From the NCBI RefSeq assembly GCF_910592395.1, contig NC_088317.1, forward strand, positions 8,124,001 through 8,188,000: a stretch of DNA of 64,000 nucleotides. The letters run 5' to 3'. This stretch comes from Lineus longissimus. Its lineage: Eukaryota > Nemertea > Pilidiophora > Heteronemertea > Lineidae. The notes beneath the pieces were generated by a model, which saw nothing but the letters and a program-made list of their open reading frames with translations, made no database searches and was not told the origin of the DNA. Every line of letters begins with the position of its first letter. Position 1 is the first letter of the stretch. The position numbers and the translations under genes are program-made. Shown one piece after another: positions 21,176 through 32,239 of the stretch.

Positions 21176-21922
21176 TCAATGATGTGTTAATACCAATTGG
21201 TACTGTACATCATGACCATTAAGATCGATGATGTCACCTTTTTCATCCGTTAAGCGAATATTCAGCTTATTGAATCTTGGTTTACAGGGAATTGCTATTG
21301 GTTTCTCAAAGGTGTATGCTATTAAATCCCCAAAATTAGCTTCTTTTATTGGTCTTGTGGTTAGCACATCAGATGTTTCACCATTACTTAATGCACAAGT
21401 AGATTCGATTATGTCACAGTGAAAAACAAATTGGTTAATTGGTCTAAAATTGATGGGTTTCTCGCTTACAACATCATCCTTACTTTTATTGTCTGAAGGG
21501 TAAGGCCATTCTGTTTTCATGCCAAATAACTCATTGCTTTTACCAATAAAATAGATCTGATAATGCACCTCATTTTTTCTCTTTAGGAAGTGTAAGATGG
21601 CCTTACCTGTTGGTTCTTCAAGGTCAAATCTGACGGCACCTCGACTCATACTATTTTCATTCAACTTCTCCGCAAATACTTTTGAAAAGCTCTGTAGGTC
21701 ATAGAGACCTTCTGGTAGCGTAATCTCTGCCACATCAAACCCCTTAACTTTGATTCGGTTATTCTCCCTGGCCGCACTGATGTTGTAAAATGTACAAGGT
21801 ATTACTGCAAAAGTTAAAGTGATGCTACATGCATCTTGAATTTCAGTCTTGAGATTGACTGTTAAATCACTTGAACTCTGATCCGGGTAGTCGCTGGAAT
21901 CGATGTTCATTACAGTTACCAT
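21176..21922 (-). CDS. Penton/minor capsid protein (single jelly-roll type)
   Basis: This is an intact 248-residue frame, ATG at 21922 in ACTAAATGG. It begins MVTVMNIDSSDYPDQSSSDL, a typical N-terminus of the Polinton minor capsid protein, followed by alternating strand patterns. It includes ITLPEGLYDLQSFSKVF (about 68-84), NELFGM and a C-terminal RLTDEKGDIIDLNGHDV block. This layout matches the penton-like minor capsid protein that caps icosahedral vertices in Polinton-related viruses. It lies between the small gene 21942-22178 and the interrupted membrane gene, close to the major capsid gene. No damage was seen. Confidence 0.8.
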   Translation of the reverse strand: MVTVMNIDSSDYPDQSSSDLTVNLKTEIQDACSITLTFAVIPCTFYNISAARENNRIKVKGFDVAEITLPEGLYDLQSFSKVFAEKLNENSMSRGAVRFDLEEPTGKAILHFLKRKNEVHYQIYFIGKSNELFGMKTEWPYPSDNKSKDDVVSEKPINFRPINQFVFHCDIIESTCALSNGETSDVLTTRPIKEANFGDLIAYTFEKPIAIPCKPRFNKLNIRLTDEKGDIIDLNGHDVQYQLVLTHH

Positions 21923-21941
21923 TTAGTTAAGTAAATTATTC

Positions 21942-22178
21942 TTACTTCATAATATTTCTGGGTAAGATTCCTTGATCGTAAAGGTACTCTAATGTTCCAT
22001 TACTAATAGCTACAGTTCCACCCAGTTTAATAATTTCCTCTAGGTTGGCCTGACTTGGGGGACCGATATTGATTCTCAAGAACCTTTTCAGTAACATAGA
22101 GTAACCAATTGTTGTTGATGCCAACAGTAAACTTTGATACAGTGTATTTATGATATCTTTCTTTCCAGGTGTATCCAT
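21942..22178 (-). CDS. Small conserved Polinton protein, function unknown
   Basis: The frame encodes 78 residues, ATG at 22178 in TAATTAAATGG. It has a mildly hydrophobic helix (TLYQSLLLASTTIGYSMLL, about 12-30) that may be a membrane segment, a Pro-containing turn, then a second helix and a LYDQGILP motif near the C-terminus. Similar small proteins sit between the two capsid genes in other Polintons. Its start and first codons recur in diverged form at 45136-45178, which shows that a second Polinton fragment exists there. Confidence 0.55.
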   Translation of the reverse strand: MDTPGKKDIINTLYQSLLLASTTIGYSMLLKRFLRINIGPPSQANLEEIIKLGGTVAISNGTLEYLYDQGILPRNIMK

Positions 22179-22229
22179 TTAATTAGGATGAAAATCTAAT
22201 GTTGTAGCGAACTTTGTTCTTGCAGCACC

Positions 22230-23546
22230 TTAGTGCTGGAGTGAAGCAATCTGAGAATTCTGGATGTTTACCTGGGCATCAGAAACCACGAATATGTGCA
22301 TTTTGTATGGTCCCTTTCCATATTTCTTTGTAATAGATAATTGAATACCATATTTTGTGTTCTGGAGCTTCTTTCCTGATCCGTGTAATCTATTGTCTTC
22401 AGTAGTTCTCAGGTCCAACCATAAACCATAGTGATTAGAATCACCATAGTATTTCTCCATTGTCATGTTACAGTCATGAGTTTTCTTCAAATCTTCAGAC
22501 ATGAAGTGTTTCTTGATCTCCTCCCATTGATCCATCATTCTCATTCCTTCTCGGAACACCTGATTGGCAACACCCTCAATTGTGATTTGTACTTTACTTA
22601 TGTTAGGGTTTTCAAACTTCTCTGAATCTCTAGCTCCATCTACATAGTCAGACACAAATAATAACAATAATCCTTTAATTGACATTCTTGGAAAGTTGAT
22701 GTTCTCATTAATCAGTGTTTCATTAGCAGTAACATTAACTGTTTTAAAATGGTCTACCCAATCATAAAATATCGAGAAACCAGAGTTGTACTTGTTGCTC
22801 AGTTGATTTGCAATCATCTTATTAGTAACCGTGTCATATTCAAAACAAATATTTTCAAGTTTGTAGCCCATGCTAGCTGTGGTTGCGGTGACTATGATTT
22901 CCTCCTTTGGTGCTAAATTTATTTCAATAATCACATCTTCTTGAATTGGAAACTTGTAAAATGGAGCATGATGGTGGAATAATCCAAAATCTAATGGTAT
23001 TTTGTACTTCTTATCAAACACTTCCTTTAGTGTCTTTTCATTAGCTGTTTCACCAGTGACATCAGCTTCAGCTACTCCCGATCTTAATTCTCTAAGATTT
23101 TCTGATTGAATACCCTGAAAAACTCTATCATTTCTTTCTTCTCCAGTTAGCCACAGATCTTTAAATGTAGAAAAATGGCTGTATTCGTCAAGGTCAAATA
23201 TCTTCTCTGTTCCACTTAACCACCATCTTTGAGATTAGATTTCTACCAAGATTATTTACAACACTATTTTTAGAATCACCAGAAATGGTTACATCAGCAG
23301 ACAAATAAAGAGACCTGGGTACAAAAAATGTATTCTCCCTCAATGCCGGTATTCATACAAAGTTTCTTTTGGATTAGCAGAAGAGGGATTATGAGTAATG
23401 ATGTGATGCTGCCTCTCAGCTTTCAAACCGAGTGGAATTATATGTGCTCTATCTGTATTTAATAAATATCCAGTGGTCATATTGTATTTATTTACTCGTA
23501 AAATTAATAATAGTTCCAAGAGCAGGCCTCTAAAAAACACTTGCAT
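22230..23546 (-). pseudogene. Major capsid protein (double jelly-roll), frameshifted
   Basis: The gene reads from an ATG at 23546 through three frames. The first (to 23340) contains GYLLNTDRAHIIPLGLKAE. A frame change near 23343 leads to a segment of about 42 codons, and another near 23220 leads to the long C-terminal frame ending at 22230. The last part has FGLFHHHAPFYKFPIQEDV, EDVIIEINL and a YKLENICFEYDTV strand pattern, typical of the Polinton double jelly-roll capsid protein. Total length is about 440 residues, at the short end for the family. Both frame changes are present in the second copy at 45255-46571, so they predate the duplication. Confidence 0.82.
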
Positions 23547-24691
23547 TGACTACCAGTAGTTCAAAATTCCCGGCCATGACGTCATCACCTAGCTCACATA
23601 TCATTAGGAAAAGCACTTGGAGATCTGTCATTTCGCCATACTAGTTAGCGAGACTGTTACAATGTTGTTTTTGCCTGTTTTACCGGCCAATAATGCTTCG
23701 ATGCTTACATTTCTGCTCTTAATAGCTTGTAGAGAATATTCCTAAAATATTAATCTGCGTGTCTAGTAGTTATGCTTGGCTTAACACGCTAAATATCCCG
23801 GTTTCAACTTGTAAACAAAACCGCGTCAATATGGCCGTGTTACCGGGGTTGACGCCGGGGATTGACGGTTGCATTTTGCATTAAAACAACGCTATTACTC
23901 GCTGTAATTGCATGATTAAAAAGTTATTAGTTCACCTAAAATGTGTAGATTAAGAGACAGGCCATTGGCAAACTTTATCTTAACATAAAACGCTATTTTC
24001 TGTGATGTAACCAACGCCATGCATTCTTCTGTGTACTGACGGACCAGTCCACTTTTCTAGAGGTGTGTTGGCTTGATCATGCACATACACTCTAGGTGGC
24101 ATGCAGTCAATACGTGTCAAGCCAACTCTATGCCAAGGCCTTTAACTCGATGCCAACGTGTAACGATTTGATTGGCTGCATACAAGCCTTTATTAAATTG
24201 CATTATCTGTGCTGTCTTACACCCTGCTGAACATACATACACGTCATTACCAATAATTCCTGTCATCTTGGCAACGGACATGCGCAAACGATGACAGTTT
24301 GTTTTGATAGCAACCGGCTAACACTTGTTTGCTCGTTGTACAATGACAACAATCTCACTTTCCTTGGCAACCGGCAAACACTTGTTTGCTCGTTGTACAA
24401 TGACAACAATCTCAAGAGGAAGTTGTCATCCTTGGTAACCGATTGTCAGCGACATAAACAACCGACGCATAGCTTGGCATAGGCCAGTTTTCATATGTTG
24501 GCTTCACCGGGAAACGAACCCACGCCAAAACATAACCTCATGTGTGAAAGCTCCATGCTTTACACACTCGGCTATTGAACTTTCTATTAGTTCAATGACA
24601 TTTATGCCTATTAAACAGTAACACCTGTTTAAGGTAACATCTGTTTAACATTAATTACGTCAGTGCTGCCATCTGATTACTTTGGTTTTAA
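23547..24691. other. Noncoding right-arm segment of the Polinton
   Basis: About 1.1 kb between the capsid start and the right terminal repeat with no supported gene. It holds a 47-bp near-perfect direct repeat (24311-24357 and 24368-24414, containing CACTTGTTTGCTCGTTGTAC) and a tRNA-like sequence. In many Polintons this arm is coding, so it may be a replaced or inserted segment. Confidence 0.5.
24498..24580 (-). other. tRNA-like sequence with A- and B-box matches
   Basis: On the minus strand, TAGCCGAGTGTGTAAAGC (24574-24557) resembles a tRNA A box/D arm and GGTTCGTTTCCCGG (24520-24507) resembles a B box/T arm, at tRNA-like spacing. The acceptor arms do not pair well. A decayed tRNA or the head of a tRNA-derived SINE is more likely than a working tRNA. 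Confidence 0.35.
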
Positions 24692-24900
24692 CTTCAGTTT
24701 TGGATAATGAAGACAGTAAAAAGGCCATTTATTTTAAGGAAATAACCCATTGAGCTGTAGTATTCCCTAAGAATGATAATAATGAGGTGGCTGGTTCTTA
24801 CGGGTTTCTAAGCTAATTTGAGACAAAAAGGCATGTAAGGGCTTTGGTCAAAATGGCTTCAAAATACCTATTATTCCTATCACCTCATTTTTATCATTCT
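24692..24900 (-). repeat. Polinton right terminal inverted repeat
   Basis: Inverted counterpart of 900-1107. It ends TTTATCATTCT at 24900. The matching target duplication GCAGTA follows at 24901-24906. Confidence 0.9.
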
Positions 24901-24906
24901 GCAGTA
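24901..24906. repeat. Polinton target-site duplication, right copy
   Basis: GCAGTA, identical to 894-899, immediately outside the right terminus. Confidence 0.9.
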
Positions 24907-27900
24907 CGGTAAACATTTCCTATAGCCACTGTGCTAAAATTCACACGAAGTATATACAGGGTGTTAAAAAATACTTTTACTTTATAAAACCTTTATAACT
25001 TTTTTTAAACAATGATATGGGAACACACATTTGGATAATATCAGAAATAAAGGCTTTGAGAATTAGGGTAGAAAAACACATGCATGAAACGGTCCGATAG
25101 TTATTAAGTAGTAAGCCATCCAATTTACATGTCGTTTTATTCAACCAGGGCTGTATTGGACTTATATCAACAAATTCAGTACGGAACAGCGTCAACTTCA
25201 GAGAGAAGTTGAACTGAACCTCCCATGCCGTCTTGTCCAGAATGCGACGTTGCATTGCAATCGGATGTCGTCAGGTGGAAAGCTATCGATTTTAAAGAGT
25301 GGCATTACGTTTCTAGGGTCCTTGATCACGATTCGATTTATATGTTATCTTCCCTCAATATAGTCCACTGTTCTAGACCAAAGCCTGAGCCTAATTCCTC
25401 AACCCCAAATGATAGCAAGGAGGCTGTTCCATAGAACAGCCGCCCTCCCTTTAACTAATCCAACAGAGGGCAGCAAGGTTTAACACCTCCTTTGAGTGGA
25501 GGATTTGGGTCACTACTGCTTTGTGTGATTATTACATAACCAGAGGTGTATAAAAAAGCTTAATTCTAGACAATGCAGTCTGTGTCACCCTAAGTAGAGA
25601 TTAATTCCAGTATTATATACTATGTTTAATATATACATCATTGTTTAGTGTAGCTTGGACTACTCTGACCGTTGAAAATAGTAGCTTTCATGAACAAACA
25701 TTTTACAAATACTGTATCAGTTATTTTGTTCGTAGGACGCTTTATATTTGGCCTAATTTTGATGGAACTTTGACAAACTGATTATTAGGTATGTGGGTAC
25801 ATGAATGTATCAGCAGTTTTTGCAGTGAAATGTCTCATCTTACAAAAAAAGAGGATGATTTGTAAGCACTATCTTTGCATAAATCTACAAAATACATTGT
25901 ATAGTGTAAATCAAGCTTCGTTCTAAACAAAGCTTTCTGTGTCACCCCAGGTAGAGATTAATTGCTAGCATATGTACTATGTTTAATATATATATATTAT
26001 TGTTTAGTGTAGCTAGGACTACTCTGACTGGAAGCATGGTTGACTTTTGAAAATTGTGACTTTGAGGAACAGAAATTTTAAAAAGATTATAAACGTTATT
26101 TTGTTCTTAGGACGCTTTATGGTAGGGCAAATTTTGTTAGAACTTTGACAGACCGATTATCAGGTCTGTGACAACACAAATATATGAGCAATTATAGTAG
26201 TGAAATGAAATGCCGCGGCGCTTCATCAAACGATGAGAACCAGGCGAGATCGACAAAAATGCTTTACTTGTATAGCTCTAAATTCGTTGATCTTCAGTCA
26301 ATTTCAAACTTTAAAAGATATATTTGTGATAGAGATATATTTGCTGGCGAACTGTATCGTTCCCAAAAGCGAGTTGCACAATATTTCATTTTATATTTCT
26401 TTAGTGGGGAGGGAAATATTCCCGAGATACACAAACTGAACGGCTAATCCCTCACAATCCCTCACAATCTTGATAAATTGGACCCACCAAAAGGGCTCAA
26501 ACGGGGGGGGGGAAATCGTGAAGGGCAGAGTAACGTAATTGAGTTGAAAAATCTGATGTTTAAGAATTCCAGAGGCCCATTGCGTAAGAACCACTTATCA
26601 CACCATTAAACTTTATACCCCAAAAAAATTATCATAGCCTCTCCTTTCCATATCTGAAGTTGTTTTTTTCCATACAAAAAAAGTTATCAAGACTTAAAAA
26701 TGTAAAATTATATCTTACTCGTAACAATTTGGACAAGTTTTGTCCATCCACCATCTAGATATAGAACAAGCTCATTGATTGGAAAATGAACCATTTTCTA
26801 ATCTTAAAACCAATGAACTGGCCTTTAAATTGACAAACTGTTGAATATCACATTAAATAGCAGTCAATGATTTCAAAGAAATCAGTAAAGCTAACATTCG
26901 CTTTAGAACAGAGCGTTTGTAATGGCTATATTCAGCTGATCGAAGAATTTGATCAACTTCCAGTAGTGAGGAACTGGCTAGGGTCAACGCGATATACGAG
27001 AGAGCTCTGTCAAATTACACGTCCGCCAAAACGGTCGGCGGCTGATGTTGATGTTGATGTTGTTGATGTTGAAATCATACGTTCCCTACTTGCCTGACTC
27101 TCTATTAAAATACTCTGCTAAATACAAGAGAGGTTAGATCTGCAATTTCAATAATACCAGGCTCTTTCTTTTTTTGGAACAAGCTGGTTTATAAGCTACA
27201 CGTGAGAGGCAATGTTTTTGTACGCGGCTTTATTATTTGTATTGCCATCTACATTGTTCTCGTTGTCAGTAAATAAAATGTTCCTGGTGCAGAATTTATC
27301 ACTTTTTATATCTCATTTCTAGATACTTTTGTGAACACTTAATATGGGAGCTAGGCAACATTTATTTAACATCGAAGCTGCAAAAGCTTGTTGATTCATA
27401 TACTGTCTTTTCATCGACAAACCACCGGTTCCTAATATTCAGGCCAAACCCACCTTATAATGGTACGTAGTAGAGGATCACAATACACGCATGGTAACGA
27501 CCAATAGCAGTAGACTGTCAACTTGGAAGGCAGGCCTAGGTTTTAGAGGGGCTGCTGTATGTTTCGCAGGTGACCTAATAGGGTTACGTCATTTGTACGG
27601 ACGAGTGCCGCGGCGGAATAATACGGGGTGTCCCACAAAATACTCCACCGGTTTTTACAGGATGCTTAATTTCAAAATTTGAGTACCTTAAAAAGCGTAA
27701 AAAAGGCATATCAAGGCTTGTTTGCTAAGTGTAATGGATGATTGAAAGGAACTTCGAACAACAATGTCTGGTCCATAGTTTGGAATCCGGGAGAATTACC
27801 TTAGCATTTTAGTTGGGACAACACGTAGGCCTAAAAGGGCAAAAACTATTGAGTAATCAGTGAGGTTTCAGGCGTATATAAAGTTTGGGTACTGTCGGAA

Positions 27901-27933
27901 ACCTCTTATTGCCTTGCCTACAACTTGTAGAAA
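24907..27933. other. Repeat-rich noncoding flank
   Basis: No convincing gene. A terminus-like ACAGGGTGTTAAAAAATAC at about 24957 and GGGGTGTCCCACAAAATAC at about 27627 resemble ends of Tc1/mariner-type elements. A GATGTT microsatellite lies near 27044-27070. The block 25570-26212 is a diverged tandem repeat. Confidence 0.4.
25570..26212. repeat. Diverged two-unit tandem repeat
   Basis: Two units of roughly 290 bp, beginning near 25570 and 25925, share CAGTCTGTGTCACCC / CTTTCTGTGTCACCCC, GTAGAGATTAATT, TACTATGTTTAATATATA, TAGTGTAGCT, ACTACTCTGAC and TAGGACGCTTTAT. Spacing is about 355 bp. The units are clearly homologous but diverged, so the duplication is old. Confidence 0.6.
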
Positions 27934-29081
27934 TATGGATGAGCCACTGCCTAAAAGAAAGCGTAGTTATTCCGTGTCGGAGAAGCTGCGATACCTGCGA
28001 TACTTTGAGGTTGCCATTGGAAATGGCACTGTGCGAACAATGACAGAATTTGCCAACCACCACAACATACCTTTTGAGACGTTTTGCAGGTGGAACCGTC
28101 ATGACCTGGAATTGAAGGAGGAGCAGAACCGGGGCAAAGACCGAAAGGTGAAGCAGAGGATGATTGGTTACTAGCCTGAGGTCGATGACCAACTAGAAAT
28201 TTGGTTCCGGGATGTTCGGCGAAGACGTCTACCTGTTGTGATCCAGGATGTCCAGGAGAAGGCCGTGCAACTATTCCAGACCTGGTGGGAAGCCCTCCCA
28301 GAAGAGCGCCGACAACTCGCCACAGAGGCAAAACCACTAATGCATGATTTCCACACACCCTCAATGAGAAAGGTGCCAAGGCTGTTGATGTACGAACCTC
28401 CAAGAAGAATGCAAAGCTGGGATGTTCTGTTACACTTTGCGTGGCGGCGAATGGCGATAAGATGCGAGCCCACATCACCTTTCCGAGAAGAGGATTTGTT
28501 CGCGCGCTTCGAGCTCTGGAAGAGGCCGAGTTGCCCGAAAACGTTGTGGTCACATCGTCCGCCACGGGATGGGTCAGACAGGAGACGAGTCACCATTGGC
28601 TTGACGAAATCTTCATCCCATACGTCCATGAGGCCAGGCCCATGCTGAACATTTCATACTTTTGGTGGATCAGTTCAGAGTACATCGAACGGAGAACTTC
28701 AGGAATCGTCTCACTGCAGAAGGGGGCAGACTCAGCTTTGTACCGGCCGGATGCACATCTTTGGCACAACCCCTGGATGTGGCTGTCATGAGATCCTTCA
28801 AATGCCATGCCAGACAAGCATGGAAGTCATGGAAGACCGAAAACACCAACGAAGCAGGCCAGTGTGATCCAATTGGACTCAGAGATGTTGTCAACATCGT
28901 CAGCCGTGCCTTGGAAGCGATCAGCCTAGAGGTCTTCGAGCATGGATTTGAGAAAGCGTTACGCGCACAGAACATAGACGCAGGTCCACACCCAGTTCCA
29001 AATGACGACGATGACGACGAACAGGGGGTAGAATTCCTAAATCTGCCTGATGAGTTTAAGCCTGAGATAGCAGGGCAGTAA
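27934..29081 (+). pseudogene. Pogo-like (Tc1/mariner superfamily) transposase relic
   Basis: The frame starts MDEPLPKRKRSYSVSEKLRY with a psq/CENP-B-type helix-turn-helix. It is interrupted by TAG at 28172-28174 and shifts frame near 28350 and near 28655. Readable core parts include KLGCSVTLCVAANGDKM, SHHWLDEIF, VDQFRVHRTENF with a candidate catalytic Asp, and FVPAGCTSLAQPLDVAV, the pogo-type Pro-Leu-Asp block. An acidic DDDDDEQ tail ends at 29081. The segment that should carry the first catalytic Asp seems deleted. It belongs to the large repeat and recurs at 50959-52106. Confidence 0.75.
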
Positions 29082-31246
29082 GCAATCGGGTCAACAGAGA
29101 AAATCGACAATCGGACAAGAATAAAAATCCAAAATAATGAATAAAAAAAAAAACAGAAATGAGAAATAAAAAATAAAAACAATGAATAAAGGCAAAAAAA
29201 AGGTGAATAAAGATTGGATGAAAGCCAATCTGAATAAACCTGAATGCATGAAGCATCGCTGTCTTGAAGCGATGCTGGTAGAGCCCCCAAAAGGCCTGCG
29301 ATGCCCACTCAAACGCGTTTTATGTGAGAAAGTGTTAACGTTGATCTATCAAACAGACCCAAACCGCAAAACCGCACTGAACCCGCAAACTCAGACCGCA
29401 AACCACAATAAACGCGAGCGCTTTGCATATCCTATGTGTCTCGTTAGGCCAATCTGTCATTCTACTGGTAATACACCTACTTCATTCAACTTTCGACCAA
29501 TGAGTTAAAAGGTATTGTGCCCTGTGCTCGCGGTAGGCGTATGCATTAAGCCTAATGAACCGGTATTACATCGATGAAGTATGATTGATGCGAATCCCTT
29601 ACTTAACAAAAACAAAATTATTGGAGGGACCATTGGTATTATTGTGATGTACGAGCTGGCGCCCTCCATGTTCCTGCTCCCAAGACACTGATATCTCCTT
29701 ATATTATTTATTACGTCTCTCCTCGATGAGAGCCAAGGCTATTCTCCCGAACTACAAATTTATCCCGTGGTATCTCTTGGCTGGTTCTGTAACAGAGCCT
29801 GGCCTGGATGGCACAGGATGTTCTTATTGGTTGTTGCCAAGGATACCTATACAGAGCTATATATTACATCCCCCGATTTAATGAAAATTTTCTCAACATT
29901 TTAAATTGAATTACATATTTTTATATTTAAATCTTACTAATCAATTTTTGTTATGATAAATATTAAATCATCCCAACCTAAGCAAATATGTCTTCTTAAT
30001 CCCCTTAGTTCGACCAAACATTACTACGTTTCGACCAAATGTAAGCATAATCATTAAATGCAAATAAACTATATAATCATGACTAAATATTATCTGAATT
30101 TACCCCTGACATGGAAGTAGAATCAAATCCATTCAAACATTACCGTATAAAAATCAGACCATAAACTCTCAAAATTCCCCATAAGCTACTTCCAAATAAG
30201 CCAGTAAAAACTGAAGAGACCACGAAAACATGGAATCTGATTAGATCCCGTCGACAAAGAACAAAATAACCATGAGTTCGATTCAGAAAAGACCAGTGAC
30301 CTACGCGAAGGATGACTTGGAACGCATCAATGAAGCAAAGCTGAATAGCACTTTCGAATGAAGAAAAAGAACTTCACAATGACTGTGGTGTTTTAACATA
30401 ACATAAACCATAAACTGGTAAGAATTAACTCGAGCTGTAAGGATATCACGCTGAGGTGAAACCTAAATCAAACAGATTAGCAGCTCTGGAATGCAATTTC
30501 CCATATGGAACGCAGTCATCAATGATGAACTGTAGCATGGATTATAATCCACAAGAAGCGTGTCTGAACACCTTCCTGAATCACGTAACCTTATATGAAC
30601 TGATCAGTCTGGGGTTGCTAATGACTACAAAATTACCTACAATCTATTTATGTACAAACAAAATGTCGACACACATTTGTCTGGTGTGTGACTATTACGA
30701 AACCAACTCGAAATTTTGCGATGATTCAATTGAAATCTCAAGCACAAATTTCAGAATACGGTGGACAAGAATAGGCGCGACTGATCAAACGAAAAGCCTG
30801 CTCGCGAAATTGCGAAGGGATCCTTTGCATGAAAGAAAACATTTCGTTAAAATTTGTTCTATCAAATGTAAACATTCAAGATACAAATGAATTGCCCACC
30901 AAAACCGTTCCTTTGGAAACCTTTCCCTACCAGCAATTGAAACTAAGACCTGCAAATTACCTCCTTTGAATCTAGCTTTGTGTAAATGTAAAGTGGAGTC
31001 TGGTTTTGGCGCATCCCCCAGTGCTGCTGAAAGGGTGGATGTCGTCCTCGGTGCCGACAAATGGTACCCAGGTTCGAGATCGGTTGGACAATAAGCACCC
31101 TGGGTGCCATTACACTAGACAAACATCACCCAGCTTATTTTTGCCTGGCTTACGGATCTTAAAATATTAATAATAAAGTTAAATTTATAAAGCGCTGTTT
31201 CCATTTGAACATGTTCAAAAGCGCTCCCCACTATAGTTGACAGTCA
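29082..31246. other. Noncoding interval with a possible minus-strand LTR edge
   Basis: No supported gene. On the minus strand AAATCGGGGGA (29879-29869) followed by TGTAATATATAGC (from 29868) looks like a polypurine tract next to an LTR start. A CA-type end is possible near 29643, giving a candidate LTR of about 226 bp. The tail at about 31163-31246 is an AT-rich (ATT)-like 3' end of the LINE fragment. Confidence 0.3.
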
Positions 31247-32113
31247 TTAGAAATGTTTTCTGAAAAGCTCAGTTTTTAGAGCCTTCCTGAACTTGTTCAG
31301 AGTGTCCTCCTGGCGTAGGCCTTGGCCGAGAGAGTTCCAAGCCAATGCGGCCGCTGAGCTGAAAGCTCTCCCGCCAAAACTCGAGCTTTGGAACCGTGGG
31401 GTGACGAGAAGGTTCTTGTCCGCAGATCTAAGTGCACGCTTTGGTGCGTACGGCACTAACACTTCCTCAAGATATTTCGGGGCCAGTTGGCGATAACATT
31501 TGTAGACAACTGTTAGGATTTTAAACTCAATCAGCGCTCGTATGGGTAACCAGTGCAGGTCTCGAAGCGCTGGTGTGATATGGTCCCGTTTGCAAGTGCG
31601 AGTCACCTGACGTGCAGCGTTGTTTTGCACCATTTGTAGTTTTGATGAGAGTTCACTGGATATATTGAACAACAGGCTGTTGCAGTAATCCAGCCTGGAC
31701 AACACAAGAGCCTGAACGAGAGTTCTTGTCGCGTCTCGTGTTAACATGTTTCGAGCCTGCGCGATGTTTCTGAGATGGAAGTTACCTGAGCTCACAATAC
31801 TATTCACATGTGAGGTCATGGACAACACAGAGTCGAACATGACTCCAAGATTCCGCACCGGGCCGTTTGCCACCTTAACCTCGACTCCGTCAATCGACAG
31901 GAATTCGATGCATAGTGCAATCAAGCGCTGTGGTGTACCGAACAGTTGGATCTCCGTTTTGGTTGGGTTACCCTTCAGAAAGTTCCTTGTCAGCCAGGCC
32001 TGTATGGAAACAAGGCAGACCTCGATCGATTCTTCGACACTCAGACCGTACCGCGATGGCGTCGTGTATTCTTTGTATTGCTGTATACAACTGGTTGTCA
32101 TCGGCAAACCCAT
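31247..32113 (-). pseudogene. CR1-like non-LTR retrotransposon, 5'-truncated reverse transcriptase C-terminus
   Basis: The minus-strand frame encodes 288 residues. It contains LVLSRLDYCNSLLF, QMVQNNAARQVTR and LHWLPIRALIEFKIL, the thumb/connection region typical of CR1/Rex-like LINE reverse transcriptases. The FADDNQLYT active-site motif is readable in another frame at about 32105-32079, so a frame change follows it. Nothing convincing of the finger domain or endonuclease is present upstream, as expected of a 5'-truncated insertion. The 3' end terminates in AATATTAATAATAAAG-like sequence near 31165, usual for the group. Confidence 0.8.
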
Positions 32114-32239
32114 GTCTGTCTTAGGGACGAGGACGTTTCTTGCAATCTCGTTTTATCTCGCGCCGTGGTACATATCACATGGGGCATCAAGCGTATGTCA
32201 ACCTCCTCCAGGAACCAATGAAAATCCGTTATTATAATG

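Larger units (their letters stand above)
900..24900. mobile_element. Polinton/Maverick virus-like transposon (24,001 bp including a nested insertion)
   Basis: The element begins with AG, ends with CT, has inverted termini of about 208 bp and is bounded by a 6-bp direct duplication. It carries the Polinton hallmark set: protein-primed family B DNA polymerase, retroviral-type integrase, A32/FtsK-like packaging ATPase, double jelly-roll major capsid protein and penton-like minor capsid protein, plus conserved proteins of unknown role. About 18.2 kb remains after removing the 5.8-kb transposon at 9777-15576 inside the polymerase gene. I found no adenovirus-type maturation protease. Polymerase, integrase, major capsid and several other genes carry stops or frameshifts, so this is a decayed, non-autonomous copy. 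Confidence 0.93.

Noticed and set aside
24498-24580. Functional tRNA gene
   Set aside because: The A- and B-box matches are present but the acceptor arms do not pair and no clear anticodon stem is visible.
27951-29308. Long minus-strand frames (up to 212 codons) opposite the pogo-like gene
   Set aside because: Their compositions mirror the sense gene, they lack domains, and one differs between copies only through a change in the sense gene.
30456-30890. 144-codon plus-strand frame
   Set aside because: It begins with a non-ATG codon, shows no recognisable domain or gene context, and lies in a repeat-rich stretch.
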